Source: Tragulus kanchil (Eukaryota > Chordata > Mammalia > Artiodactyla > Tragulidae). Taken from it: a stretch of 64,000 nucleotides of DNA. Made by a program: the position numbers and the translations under genes. The stretch lies in assembly GCA_022376925.1 (NCBI GenBank), contig JAIOJX010000032.1, forward strand, positions 97,208,794 to 97,272,793, in the 5' to 3' direction. The notes under the pieces were generated by a model. The model was not told where the DNA came from. It did not search any database and saw only the letters and a program-made list of their open reading frames with translations. Shown here in pieces: positions 23,690-34,690 of this stretch (position 1 is the stretch's first letter; the number at the start of each line of letters is the position of its first letter).

Positions 23690-25824
23690 TACTTCTTTCA
23701 CTCTTTCACCAAGAACATAAACTAATTAATATATCTGCATGTCTTTTGAGAGTTCCCTGAGATGCCATTCATTGCTTGAATTCAGGACAACCAGGATAGA
23801 GAACGTTAAAACTACATGAAGCCTCCAAGATTTTAACATATAGTTTGTAAAATTCATTTATCTATAGTCTCCACTGGGAGAGAGCACACTATAATGGGAA
23901 GATTATGGACTTTAGAGTCAGACTTGGGTTTGAGGCTAGCTCTATATTTTCCAAACAAACACTATTACTCTAGACAATTGACTGCACTACTCTGAGTCTT
24001 GTCTGTCAAATGGAGATAATAGTACCCACATTAAAGAGTTATTATCACATAGTATAATGAATAATTCGTTAGAGAACTTGACTTAGAATCCGGCTCAGCA
24101 TAAGCACTTGGCATTCCACATTTCACAGAATCAAAGATGCTATCCATGGTGATAGGTATCATGATTTGGGGTATCCCTGAAAAAGGAAAAACCAGTTAAT
24201 ATGTTTGTCTTGCCATTAATGATATAAGGCATTCTGATTTCAGAACTGTTAAACTGTAGGGGGAAAAGTATGTCATAGAATCGATGAAATGCATATATTT
24301 ATCAGGTGTGGATGATAGGAGCAATAATGTTAGACCCTGGTGACATGAATGAACAAGACTGATAGAGCCCCTCAAGGTGCTGGGATCTAATAATTAATGT
24401 CATTCAGATTTTCAGAGGGACTCAAAAAATAACCTTAGAAGGTGAATTCCTGGCTTTCAGAACTGCCTTGGACCAAGAAATAAAGCAGCAGAGAAACACT
24501 AGACTTTAATCCTCTTATATGTTGTTAGATCCTATAGCTGTTATATTTTCATGCTCTGCCTACAATCCAAAACAAACTGTCTGCTTACAATTAAAATCCT
24601 GCTGAGTTTCCAAGAGCCCGGCCCCCAGGGAGCTATTTGAACACCAAGTCTTATCCACAATGACGCAATTCTACTTCTAAGGGACAATTAAGGGGTTTCC
24701 TTGTAAGTCAGGCCACAACCCAGGGACCCCTCTCTTATGTCTCCTGTATCAACAGCAGGGTTCTTTACCACTATCACCACATGGGAAGATACTCCCAATA
24801 CTTCTTTCACTCTTTCACCAAGAACATAAACTAATTAATATATCTGCATGTCTTTTGAGAGTTCCCTGAGATGCCATTCATTGCTTGAATTCAGGACAAC
24901 CAGGATAGAGAACGTTAAAACTACATGAAGCCTCCAAGATTTTAACATATAGTTTGTAAAATTCATTTATCTATAGTCTCCACTGGGAGAGAGCACACTA
25001 TAATGGGAAGATTATGGACTTTAGAGTCAGACTTGGGTTTGAGGCTAGCTCTATATTTTCCAAACAAACACTATTACTCTAGACAATTGACTGCACTACT
25101 CTGAGTCTTGTCTGTCAAATGGAGATAATAGTACCCACATTAAAGAGTTATTATCACATAGTATAATGAATAATTCGTTAGAGAACTTGACTTAGAATCC
25201 GGCTCAGCATAAGCACTTGGCATTCCACATTTCACAGAATCAAAGATGCTATCCATGGTGATAGGTATCATGATTTGGGGTATCCCTGAAAAGGAAAACC
25301 AGTTAATATCTTTGGCTTGCCATTAATGATATAAGGCATTCTGATTTCAGAACTGTTAAACTGTAGGGGGAAAAGTATGTCATAGAATCGATGAAATGCA
25401 TATATTTATCAGGTGTGGATGATAGGAGCAATAATGTTAGACCCTGGTGACATGAATGAACAAGACTGATAGAGCCCCTCAAGGTGCTGGGATCTAATAA
25501 TTAATGTCATTCAGATTTTCAGAGGGACTCAAAAAATAACCTTAGAAGGTGAATTCCTGGCTTTCAGAACTGCCTTGGACCAAGAAATAAAGCAGCAGAG
25601 AAACACTAGACTTTAATCCTCTTATATGTTGTTAGATCCTATAGCTGTTATATTTTCATGCTCTGCCTACAATCCAAAACAAACTGTCTGCTTACAATTA
25701 AAATCCTGCTGAGTTTCCAAGAGCCCGGCCCCCAGGGAGCTATTTGAACACCAAGTCTTATCCACAATGACGCAATTCTACTTCTAAGGGACAATTAAGG
25801 GGTTTCCTTGTAAGTCAGGCCACA
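23620..25824. repeat. Tandem duplication 7 (unit about 1097 bp)
   Basis: Copy 1 is 23620-24717 and copy 2 is 24729-25824. The 11-base spacer plus copy-2 start is the pre-copy-1 flank with a short internal deletion ('aacccagggaccc' versus 'aacccagggatcaaaccca'). It overlaps duplication 6, so 23620-23938 also occurs at 22483-22800 and 24729-25046. Differences cluster at 24180-24210 versus 25289-25317. Confidence 0.97.
23893..24112 (+). mobile_element. MIR SINE
   Basis: 'gactttagagtcagacttgg', then 'ctgtcaaatggagataatag' and 'ataagcacttggcattc' follow the MIR order from head to tail. The duplicate lies at 25000-25217, and the first part also occurs at 22755-22800. Confidence 0.7.
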
Positions 25825-27257
25825 CTTTCCCCAAAATACATGAAGGAAGTGCCTAGAAGAGAAAAACGTTTGAGGCTTGTTTTTGTACTGTCGTTTAAGA
25901 AAAACAGTTTCCAAAAAGGAATGATTTTTTTTTAAAAGTTAAATTTGGAAGGGTTGTACTTTTATAGCCCTTTGCAGCCTTTTAGTAGAACAGAACAAAG
26001 TCTCCTAGGAAACTTAATGTAACAGTAACTAAATGTCCTTGTTAAGAAGCCGTTTATTGGTCTATTAAATCTGATCTGAACTGTGATATTTTGTGGTAAA
26101 TCTCTTCTCCAACATAAATTGCTTAAGATCGGCTTCTTTAGGCATCTAGAGATGACTTCAACAGCATCCCAGAAAAGATAAATATGTTTGCCCCTTCCTG
26201 GACAGCTCTTCCAGTAGGGGAGATCTAAAAAGAACATTTTCTTTGTCTCTTTTGTTTATAAAGAGTTTTAAAATGGCTTTAAAGATAGTTCAGTTTTACA
26301 AATGTGATGGGACCAACAAGTAATTAAGTATTTAGTATAGGCTCAGTGTTATCTTAAACCCTGAGGTTGTAGAAAGAAATATGTTCTCTGCCCTCAAAGC
26401 ACTCACCTTCCAATAGGGACAAGAGATAAGGTAGAGAGTCGGTAAATGCCAGGCAACTAAGAAAGCCCCCAGGTGAGGGCTGGCAGTTGGGAGAGGAGAG
26501 GAAAATAAGGAACCAGGGTTCATTCAGAGAGTTTAAATGTAGAGACTGTAATGAAGGTACTATTACTTATGGAAACAAGAAAAGGACTTGGGGGAACCTA
26601 CAGAATACTCACAGTGAGAAGCTTGTACCTCCTCTAGGGCCAAAGGGGAGGAGGTAGAATTAGTGTATTACGGTCTGGTTTGGTAAGAACCGGAGCCTTG
26701 GAGACCAGCCTGTCAGCAGGGGCTTCAGCCGTAGAGGGTTACAGCTGCTGCCAGAGAAAAGGCACCAATGCCAGGAAGAAATGCCGCAGCCTGTCTCTGC
26801 TCAGCCTCCTAATTTTCCATTGGTGCTTCCCATTGTCTGAATCCACTGCAAGTCTGATCACAAGTGTGATCTACCCAGACAGAGTCAGCCCCCTGAAGCA
26901 TACAGGAGGGCCAACTAGGACAGAAAATAGGTCTGGGGAGAGGGTACATAGAGACTAACCAGCACATCTGGCATTTATGACTGTTCAAGGTTTCTTACAT
27001 GTATGCAGACATGTGAATACGCAAGTGCATTATTCATTCATTTAGCAAATAATGTGAAGTACCTACTATGTAAATAATAGAGATAAAATCTGCTGGAGAC
27101 TGTGTACTTAACTATGGAGGTGAAAGGGTAAACTAAATAAATACAGTTTTTACCCTATGGGCTTTCTATCTAGTGAGAAAAAGACAAAATCAATAATTCA
27201 AAAGCATAATGACTATTATGTTAAGGAGAGGTCAGGGGTCTTTTAGGAGTATATTAA
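25825..27257. other. Unassigned intergenic sequence
   Basis: No gene recognised. 26670-26950 looks like an old interspersed repeat, but I cannot name it. 27030-27200 resembles the head of an L2-like repeat ('cattcatttagcaaataatg', 'cctactatgtaaat'). Confidence 0.3.
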
Positions 27258-27595
27258 GTGCTGTTATGTGCTTAGTCACTCAGTCATGTCTGACTCTTTG
27301 TGAGCCCATGGGCTGCAGCCTGCCAGGCTCCTCTGTCAACGGGGATTCTCCAGGCAAGAATACTGGAGGGGGTTGCCATACCCCTCCTCTAGGGAATCTT
27401 TCTAACTCAGAAATTAAACCCGGGTCTCCCAATTCCAGGCAGATTCTTTACTGTCTGAACTACCAGGGGAGCCCAAGAATCCTGGAGTGGGTAGCCTATC
27501 CATTCTCCAGGGGAACTTCCTGATCTAGGAATTGAACCAGGGTCTTCTGCATTGCAGGCAGATTCTTTACCAGCTAAGCTACCAGGGGAGCCCAT
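27258..27595 (-). mobile_element. Bov-A2-type dimeric SINE
   Basis: Antisense. Two consecutive Bov-A-like monomers, each ending in the complement of the tRNA-like head: 'ctgaactaccaggggagccc' (near 27455-27474) and 'gctaccaggggagccc' (near 27580-27595). The repeated 'gagtgggtagcc' and 'gattctttac' blocks show the dimer. Confidence 0.85.
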
Positions 27596-28019
27596 ATATT
27601 TAGTGGGGAAGTAGCTAATCAAATCTAAGGCCCACAGAATATTCTCCTGATAAAGTGACCTTTAGGTTGAGACTTGGGAGTGAATAGAATCAGCCAGCTA
27701 GAGGAGTGAGTGACAGAGAGAGGAGTGTTTCTGGTGGAGAGAATGCAGAGGCCCAGAGGCAACAGTGGGTGTCAAGTTGAAGGACCTGAAAGACATTCAG
27801 CATTTTTGGACCTTGCAGCATGAAGTGTTGAAAGATGAGACTGAAATGACAAGTCAGAACCAGATTGTTTGGGGGGCATATGTTTCCAGATTTTGATCCT
27901 GAAGGCAATAAGGAATTATCTGAAAGCTTTAATTAGGCTTTCCACAGGTTCAAGAGTCCTGAGTGAAAGCTATGGTTTTTCCACCAGTCATGTATGTATA
28001 TGAGAGTGGAACCATAAAG
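27596..28019. other. L2-like remnant and unassigned sequence
   Basis: 27650-27910 has the flavour of an old L2-like repeat ('aagtgacctttaggttgaga', 'gcccagaggcaac'). Nothing else is seen. Confidence 0.3.
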
Positions 28020-28405
28020 AAGACTGAACACTGAGAAATTGATGCTTTTGAACTGTGGAGCTTGAGAAGACTCTTGAGAGTCCCTTGGAAAGCAAGAAGA
28101 TCAAACTCGTCAATCCTAAAGGAAATTAACCCTGAATATTCATTGGAAGGACTGATACTGATGCTGAAGCTCCAGTGCTTTGGCCACCTGATACGAATAG
28201 TCAGTTGTTGGAAAAGACCTTGATGCTGGGAAAGACTGAGATCAGAAGGAGAAGAGGGCAACAGAAGGATGAGATGGTTGGATGGCATCATTGACTCAAT
28301 GAACATGAGTTTAAGCAAATTCCAAGCTCTGGGAGATGGTGAAGAACAAGGAAGCCTGAAGTGCTGCAGTCCATGAGTTCATATAGAGCCAGACTTGACT
28401 TAGCA
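28020..28405 (+). mobile_element. BovB (RTE) LINE 3' end
   Basis: Sense BovB tail: 'agtcccttggaaagcaagaa', 'aatattcattggaaggactg', 'ctttggccacctgatacga' and 'gaacaaggaagcctgaagt', ending 'cttagcaactgaacaaca'. It corresponds to the last part of the reverse-transcriptase ORF and tail. Frameshifted and dead. Confidence 0.9.
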
Positions 28406-28584
28406 ACTGAACAACATCACCTCGACATGGTTTTCTGCATTAAGTGGTATACCAGGCCCCCTTGTAGTCTAGTGAACAAAATGCAAACTGGTGCAGACCA
28501 TTTCAAAGAAATTGTGTGATGTGTATGGAGAACCTGTAATATGTCAATATTCTTTAACCCAGGGATTTCACTAATAATAATTAT

Positions 28585-29010
28585 TAATTTCATGTGTCAA
28601 CTTTACTGGGCCACTGGGTGCACAAATATTTGGACAAAAATTATTCTGGGTATTTGTATGAGGGTGTTTTTGGATGAGAGTCACAGTTAAATTAACAGAC
28701 TAAGTAAAACAGATTTCCCTTGCTAATGTGGTGGACCTCATTCAATCAGTTGAAAGGCTGAATAGAACAAAAGGCTGACTTTCCCCTGAAAAACAAGGAG
28801 CACCTCCTACCTGACTACCATTGAGCCAGGGCATTGATTTCTTTTCTGCCTTTGGACTCAAACTGAAAAAAGAAAAAAGTGCTCTTCCTGTGTCTCAAGC
28901 CTATTGATGTTCAGGCTAGAACTGCACCGTTGGCTCTCCGGGGTCTCCAGCTTGCTGACTGCAGATCTTGGACTTGGCACCTACCATAGTTCCTTAAGCC
29001 AGTTCCTTTA
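28585..29010 (+). mobile_element. Ancient LTR-type repeat (ERVL-like)
   Basis: 'catgtgtcaactttactggg', 'tattctgggtatttgtatga', 'gcctttggactcaaactga' and 'gcttgctgactgcagatctt' match an old mammalian LTR-like repeat I recall, probably of the ERVL class. The exact family is not certain. Confidence 0.55.
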
Positions 29011-29079
29011 AAAAAAGAAAATGAAAAAAATGTAAAAGTCAATCCGTCTTCTATTGGTTCAGCTTCTCTGAAGAATTCA

Positions 29080-29310
29080 AATGCAATAACCAAATTCTTA
29101 CTATGTACAGGCAATATTTCAAGTGAGTTGTATCTCATTAAACCCTATATGATAGATACTATTATTATTGCTATTGATGAGGAAAAAGGTAAGAAAAGTA
29201 GAGCTGCCGTGCCATGCCCACACCTGCACATCTTGTAATTTGCAGAGAAAGAATTTAAACTGAGCAGTATGACTTCAGAGTTGGCATGCTTAACACCATG
29301 CCTTTCCAAT
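29080..29310. mobile_element. MIR fragment
   Basis: 'attcttactatgtacaggca', 'tgagttgtatctcattaaac' and 'agagaaagaatttaaac' follow the MIR tail with long decay. Confidence 0.5.
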
Positions 29311-29426
29311 TTATGTAGATACATATGTGCGTTAAAATATATGCACAAAGGTATGCAGTAGCATATTATTTATCCTAGGGAATATTTTGGTACTTGTTAA
29401 ATGTTTATAATTGGCTTACAGTAATG

Positions 29427-29625
29427 TGCACAAGGGCTTTCCAGGTGGTGCTAGACATAAGAATCGGGTTTGATCGCTGGGTTGGGAAGATCCCCTGGAA
29501 GAGAGCACTGAAACCCACTCCAATATTCTCGCCTGGAGAATGCCACATAGAGAGGAGCCTGGTGGGTTACAATCCATAGGCCACAAAGAGTTGAACATGG
29601 CTGAGCGACAGCACATAGCTGAGTG
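29427..29625 (+). mobile_element. Bov-tA SINE
   Basis: Sense: 'ggctttccaggtggtgctag', 'gggttgggaagatcccctgg', 'ggagcctggtgggtta' and 'ggctgagcgacagcacat'. Diverged. Confidence 0.9.
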
Positions 29626-29639
29626 ACCCACAATGTGCA

Positions 29640-30990
29640 CAAATCTTAAGTGTTTAATTCAATGAATTTTTTCAGATATGTGTAGACCCATGCAACTGCC
29701 ACTCAGATCAAGCTATATAGAACATTCCATATATCCCAGTGGTCTCCTTGTTCCTCTTTCTCTTCAATAACCCATACCCATCACTATCCAGCTTCCATGT
29801 ACATAGATTAATTTTATCTTTTCAACAACTTCATGTGGATAGAACCATATAGTAAGTGTCTCTTGTGGTTGATTCTTTCATTGTGCTTCATATTTATAAA
29901 GTTCATTCATTTTTGTGAATATAAATAGCTCTTTCATATTACTGTGTTCAGTTCCATTGTACACATTTTTTACAATTTGCTCATCCATCCTGCTGATGGA
30001 AAATGGTGTTGTTTCCAGTTTGGGTCTATCATGATAAAGTTGGTGTAAATATTTTTGTACTGTATCTTTAGTGGATATGCATTTTCTTCCATAGACTACA
30101 TCTTGGTTTTAACTGATACTGAAAAACAGTTTTTCAAAGTGCCTGAACCAGTTTGCAATGATACCATTAATGTATGAGAGTTCCAGTTTCTCCTTGATGA
30201 TGCTTGATGTAGTTAGTAATTAATATTAGCCATTCTGGTGGGTTTTATGGTGGCCTGTCATTGTGGTTTTATCTTCCCTTTTGACTAATGAAATCAAATA
30301 CTTTTTCATGTTTTGGCTATCTGAATAGCCTTTTTAGCGTGGTACTCATTCAAGTATTTTTGCCTTTGAAAAGAATCAGGTTGTTTGGATTTTTCTTAGT
30401 GGTGTTTCAAAGTCCTTTATGTATTGCGAATATGTTTTATTTGTTGGATTTATATGTTATAAATAATTCACTCTAGTCAATCTGTGACTTATTCACTTTT
30501 TGATAAACAGAAATTCTTAACATTAACATAATCCATTGAATGATTTTATGGCAAGTTATTTTTATATGCTATTTAATATATTTTGTGTTCTTTAATAAAG
30601 TCAGGATGTTATTCTTCTGTATTTTATGCTATTAGCCTGATTATTTCAGCCTTTAAATTTAGGTTTTCAATCCACTTTTGAATTAGTTTTTGTGCATCCT
30701 GTGAGGTAGAGATCAAGGTTCATTTTTTTTCACAAGGCTGTTCAATTTGCCTTGGACCACTTACGGAAAAATTGTCTCTTTCCTACTGAATGTCAGGGTT
30801 GTTGAAGTTCATTTGTTGAAATCAAATGACCCCATATGTGGGAAATCTATTTCTGGATTCTGTTTCATTGCTTTATTTTTCTAACTTAGCACCAGTACTG
30901 TACTGGATTAATTACTCTAGATTTATAATAAGTATTGAAGTTCTTCAGCTTTGTTCTTTTTTTGAAAAGATTACTTTGATGCATATACTT
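29640..30990 (-). mobile_element. Old L1 (L1M-type), antisense
   Basis: About 1.35 kb with typical antisense L1 order: 'gttccattgtacacattttt', 'ggttttgtttccagtttggg'-like text, 'ccattctggtgggttttatg', 'tgtttcattgctttattttt' and 'taacttagcaccagtactgt'. Heavily decayed, with no long frame. Confidence 0.7.
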
Positions 30991-31122
30991 TTAATGTCCA
31001 ATAATAAAGAAATGGATACATAAATTATAGGACTTCCATAAAAATGAGGTAGTATTCATCCATAAAAGCTAAGTTTATAAAATTTTAAATGATGTAGGAG
31101 AAAACTTAAGAAATAATACTGA

Positions 31123-31454
31123 GGGCTTCCCCTGGTGGTCCAGTGGGTAAGGACACTGCCTTGCAGTGCAAGGGGTGCCGGTTCGATCCCTGGCCTGGGA
31201 AGATCCCACGTGCCGCGGAGCGGCTGGACCAATGTGTCCAATTATGGAGCTGGAGCTCTGGAGCGCATGTGCCCAGAGCCAGTGCTCTGCAACGACAGAT
31301 GACACCACGATGGGAGGCTCACAGGAGCCAAGGAGCAAGGACAGATGAAAGTGGAGAAATGAAGGGATCAACAGGGGTGGCCCGCCCGCTCCCCTCCCTC
31401 TCCAACCCGACCCCTGCCCAAAATAAATAAATAAATAAATCTTTTAAAAAAAAA
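31123..31454 (+). mobile_element. tRNA-headed SINE, full-length, body not Bov-A
   Basis: Sense copy: 'gggcttcccctggtggtcca', A-box region 'cagtgggtaaggac', B-box 'ggttcgatccc', then a body with 'gagcggctggaccaatgtgt' and 'gcatgtgcccagagccagtg', a (AAAT)n tail and poly-A. The 15-base target-site duplication (31108-31122 and 31455-31469) has 2 mismatches. By eye about 88-90% identical to the copy at 58231. Confidence 0.9.
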
Positions 31455-31470
31455 AAGAAAGACTACTGAA

Positions 31471-32944
31471 TCAACAGAGGACATCAACTTGCAAAACCTG
31501 TATGATCTCAATTATGTAAAATGGAACATACTTTGAAAGAGGATGAAAAGTAAACATACCAGCATATAAACCATGGCTTTCTCTTCAAAGTGAAATTATA
31601 AATCGCTGTTTCTGTTATTTTCTTGTTTGATCTCAGACCCATTCAACCACTTTTGTGATCTTCATTGTGTTGTAAAGAGCCAAGCCTTGCAAATTACTTT
31701 TCTCAGGATCACACATTCTTGCTCTCTGTCACTCTATCAGGATTGGTCAGTGGAAGGCACTAGATAGAGGTGGGAGTGGGAGGAGGAGAGAAGACAGGGC
31801 ATTTCTCTATGCCTTTCCACGACCTCAGGAAGCATTTCTAAGTGGCAATAATTCCAAGGTGGTTTCATCTCCCCCTGGCAACCCCTCCTCTCTGCAGCAT
31901 TGCTTCTTAGTTCTGATACCATTTCTTTCCTTTGTCCTGCCATCCTAAAGGGTGACAATAGGTTTCTGTAATTGCTGGGTTACTTCTCTTCAATTCTCCA
32001 AAAACACACAAAATGAGTTTCTCCTATTAAATTTCCGCTATTGAATTATTTGGTCTAGCTTCTGTTTTTCTAAGTGGACCTTGACTGACCTTGTATTATT
32101 TTTTAATGGTATTCTTCTACATTTCTACAAATTTGCTCTGCTATACATAGATGGCTGTTATAATTTTTTTTTCTTCCATTTTTTACCCAAGATGCTAGAG
32201 AGTGAATTCAGCCTTTGGGCAATTTAACTAAAAATTATTGAGGGTCTACTGTGGGCCAGGCACAGAGCTAACAATGAATTGGCCACAGATGATTGTGGTA
32301 GGTACTGTAGATGCAGAAGCTGCTACAGTTGGACCGAGCTGCTACTAAAACTCTTCTGATCTGGTTTTCTTTGTTTCTCACTTCTGTAATCACAAAGAGT
32401 AGAAAGTATATCAGAGAGGAAATGAAGTGTAGAATAAATGCATTTTTTTGAACAGAAGGATAAACAAAATTTGTTTGGATCCTGGAATCATGTGGAAAGG
32501 GCAGATGTGACATGCTGATTCATGGGAAGGAGTCTAGAGGCCGGATAATCTGGACAACAGAAAGAGAGAGGAAGTGGGAGGGACAGTGAGAATCTGGAGT
32601 GTTTTCTGCATTGGCTAAGCTCCTTCTCTGAGGGTCTAGTTGGAGAGAGAGCAGTGCCTTTTTCCCATTACATCTTTCTGCTTAAATCTTGCTATCCTCT
32701 CTGTATAAACCCCTAAGAATCATAGGCAAAGTGTGGTTGTGTTGTTCATTTGTTTTTCAGAAGCTGGGAAAGATAAACTAAACTCTGCAGACCAACAGAG
32801 AAGCAGGCTCTGGAAGTAAGCAGTGGCCATGTGTGTATCTCATCAGGGATGGAATCGTGTGGGGATGCTGTACATCTTTGGAAGGACCTCAGGACTCAGA
32901 CACTCCCTTTCCAAAGCACGAACTCTCAGAAGGAGTATGGTGGT
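31471..32944. other. Unassigned intergenic sequence with a MIR scrap
   Basis: A short MIR tail lies at 32225-32300 ('ttgagggtctactgtgggcc', 'aggcacagagctaac'). No gene recognised. Confidence 0.4.
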
Positions 32945-33135
32945 GTCTAAAGAACTTGGGATTTGGATTCAGAATACCTAACTGTTGGTGGTGGATCTTT
33001 CACTCACTCTCTCTCTCTCTCACACACACACACATTGGGTGAACAAAGTATGTTATTTATTCTGTGAACCTCATAGTTCCTCCATCTCTATAGGTGGAGA
33101 TAATAATACTCATCTAACAAGGCAATTTGTGAATC
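32945..33135 (+). mobile_element. MIR with internal (CT)n(CA)n microsatellite
   Basis: 'gaacttgggatttggattca', then a (CT)n(CA)n run at 33000-33034, then 'gtgaacctcatagttcctcc' and 'ggtggagataataatactca' in MIR order. The microsatellite interrupts the MIR. Confidence 0.55.
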
Positions 33136-33149
33136 AAATCTGCTGCTTT

Positions 33150-33640
33150 CAATAATTTAATAGTTCTTCATCTCCCTGTGGAGAGAGTCCATATTCCTTC
33201 ATATGACATTGGAAGCCTTCGTCTCACTCTGTACTTTCTGGTCTCTTTTCTTATTACTCTCCTCTGAGTCTCCTGTGACTTCCCCATTCCCAACGACTGA
33301 CATGTTTCCTTCAGTGAGTTCTTGCATCCCTGATTCCTTAACACAAACCATTTTCTCTCACGCAAAACCCCTTTCTCTATGATCTGGATAGTGAACCTCT
33401 CCTCCTACTTAAAAACTCAACTCTTCTGGGTTAAATTTCCCATTTGTTCTGCAGGCCTAATTAATTACTCCTTTCGGCTAATCCACTTCATCTGTGCAAA
33501 CCTCCAATAGTAACTATAACTATTTATCTGTCTTCCCTAAATTACTAGGAGTTCCCATAGTGCAAATCTTTGTGTTCTCTGTGACTAAAGCTTTAGTTGT
33601 CCCATAGCAAGTGATGAGTAAATGTAGACTGAATAAATAA
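33150..33640 (+). mobile_element. L2 LINE 3' end
   Basis: Diverged L2 3' end in sense: 'attggaagccttcgtctcac', 'ctcaactcttctgggttaaa' and 'gtctgtcttccctaaattac'-like text, ending 'gatgagtaaatgtagactga' with 'ataaataaat'. Assignment by eye. Confidence 0.55.
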
Positions 33641-33714
33641 ATACAATTTCAAGAGGTGAGAGGTGAAATATTTCTGGTCAGGTGTCAGGGAGTTGCATAA
33701 AGGCTGAAAATGAG

Positions 33715-33845
33715 GTGAAATGGATTCTGACTCTGGTCTCAAATCAACAAGTAACCCCATCTATCTGGGCCTTGGTTTTCTAATCTTAAAGCAAAAATAT
33801 GGAACTGGATGATCATAAAGATCTATGTCAGCTCAGGCATCTTCC
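33715..33845 (+). mobile_element. MIR fragment
   Basis: 'ctgactctggtctcaaatca', 'gggccttggttttctaatct' and 'gaactggatgatc' follow the MIR middle and tail. Confidence 0.5.
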
Positions 33846-33964
33846 GAGTGTCCTTTGGTTGAGAAACACAGCAGAGATTCTAGCTGTTTGGCTAAAGTAT
33901 CACATCTGAAGGCAGTTAAAAATAACCAAAAAGTAAAGTACGACAGATGAGCCTTGCAATGGGG

Positions 33965-34690
33965 TAAGGGCATTGTATTAGGCAAGAAAGTCTAGGTTTA
34001 AGTCTTTTGGCGAGGTGAGGGGGGAGCGGGGGCGGCTATTCTGGGTTTTCACTGCTGCTGCAGGCTCTTCTCTAGTTGCAGGAAGTAGGGGCTACTCTCT
34101 AGTTGAGGTGAGCAGGCTTCTTGTTGTGGTGACTTCTCTTGTTGTGAAACTTGGGCTCTAGGGCACACGGACTTCAATGGTTGTGGCACGTGGGCTCAAT
34201 AGTTGCGGCTCTGAGGCTCTAGAGCAGAGGCTCAATAGTTTTGGCTCATGGGCTTAGTTGCTCCACAGCATGTGGGATCTTCTTGTTGAGGTGACTTTTT
34301 CTTATTGTGGAACTCTGACTCTAGGGAACACAGGCTTCAGTAGTTGTGGCACATGGACTCAATAGTTGCAGCTCTGAGATTCTAGAGCACAAGCTCAATT
34401 GTTGTGTCTCATGGACTTAGTTGCTCCACAGCATCTGGGATCTTCCTGGATCAGGGATCAAACTCATGACTCCTGCATTGGCAGGCAAACTCTTTACCAC
34501 TGAGCTACCAGGGAAGTCCTAGTTTTAAGTCTTATCTCTACTATGTCCTAACAACTATATGATTTTGCTCAGATAAGTCATTTCTTTTCCGAGAACTTTA
34601 TTTTTCTCATATGTAATTTGAGGTAGAATTAAGTCTTCACAAAATCTGTGTTAGAATTAAATTAATACATTTAAAAATTCTAGCCCTCTC
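33965..34690 (+). mobile_element. MIR split by a younger SINE
   Basis: MIR head at 33965-34005; the rest ('cttatctctactatgtccta', 'ttttgctcagataagtcatt') resumes at 34518. The gap is the SINE at 34006-34517. The near-repeat ctaggtttaagtctt / ctagttttaagtctt marks the insertion site. Confidence 0.55.
34006..34517 (-). mobile_element. tRNA-headed SINE with an internally duplicated body
   Basis: Antisense element of the CHR/BTSINE type ('gctccacagcatgtgggatc', then 'ccactgagctaccagggaag' at the head). The body contains two diverged tandem units of about 162 bp, 34129-34290 and 34291-34453. Each runs from 'gtgact' and 'ctctaggg' to 'gttgctccacagcat'. The partial tandem duplicate lies at 35155-35611. 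Confidence 0.82.

Larger units (their letters stand above)
21708..23938. repeat. Tandem duplication 6 (unit about 1092 bp)
   Basis: Copy 1 is 21708-22800 and copy 2 is 22848-23938. The 47-base spacer resembles the pre-copy-1 flank (compare 'ctctaccactgaaatatttt' with 'ctataccacacatttat'). Small indels sit within about 180 bases of the copy edges (21809, 21835, 22620, 22727). Confidence 0.97.

Noticed and set aside
31123..31200. A functional tRNA gene at SINE heads
   Set aside because: The A- and B-box-like motifs belong to the SINE promoter; no cloverleaf or anticodon stem is preserved.
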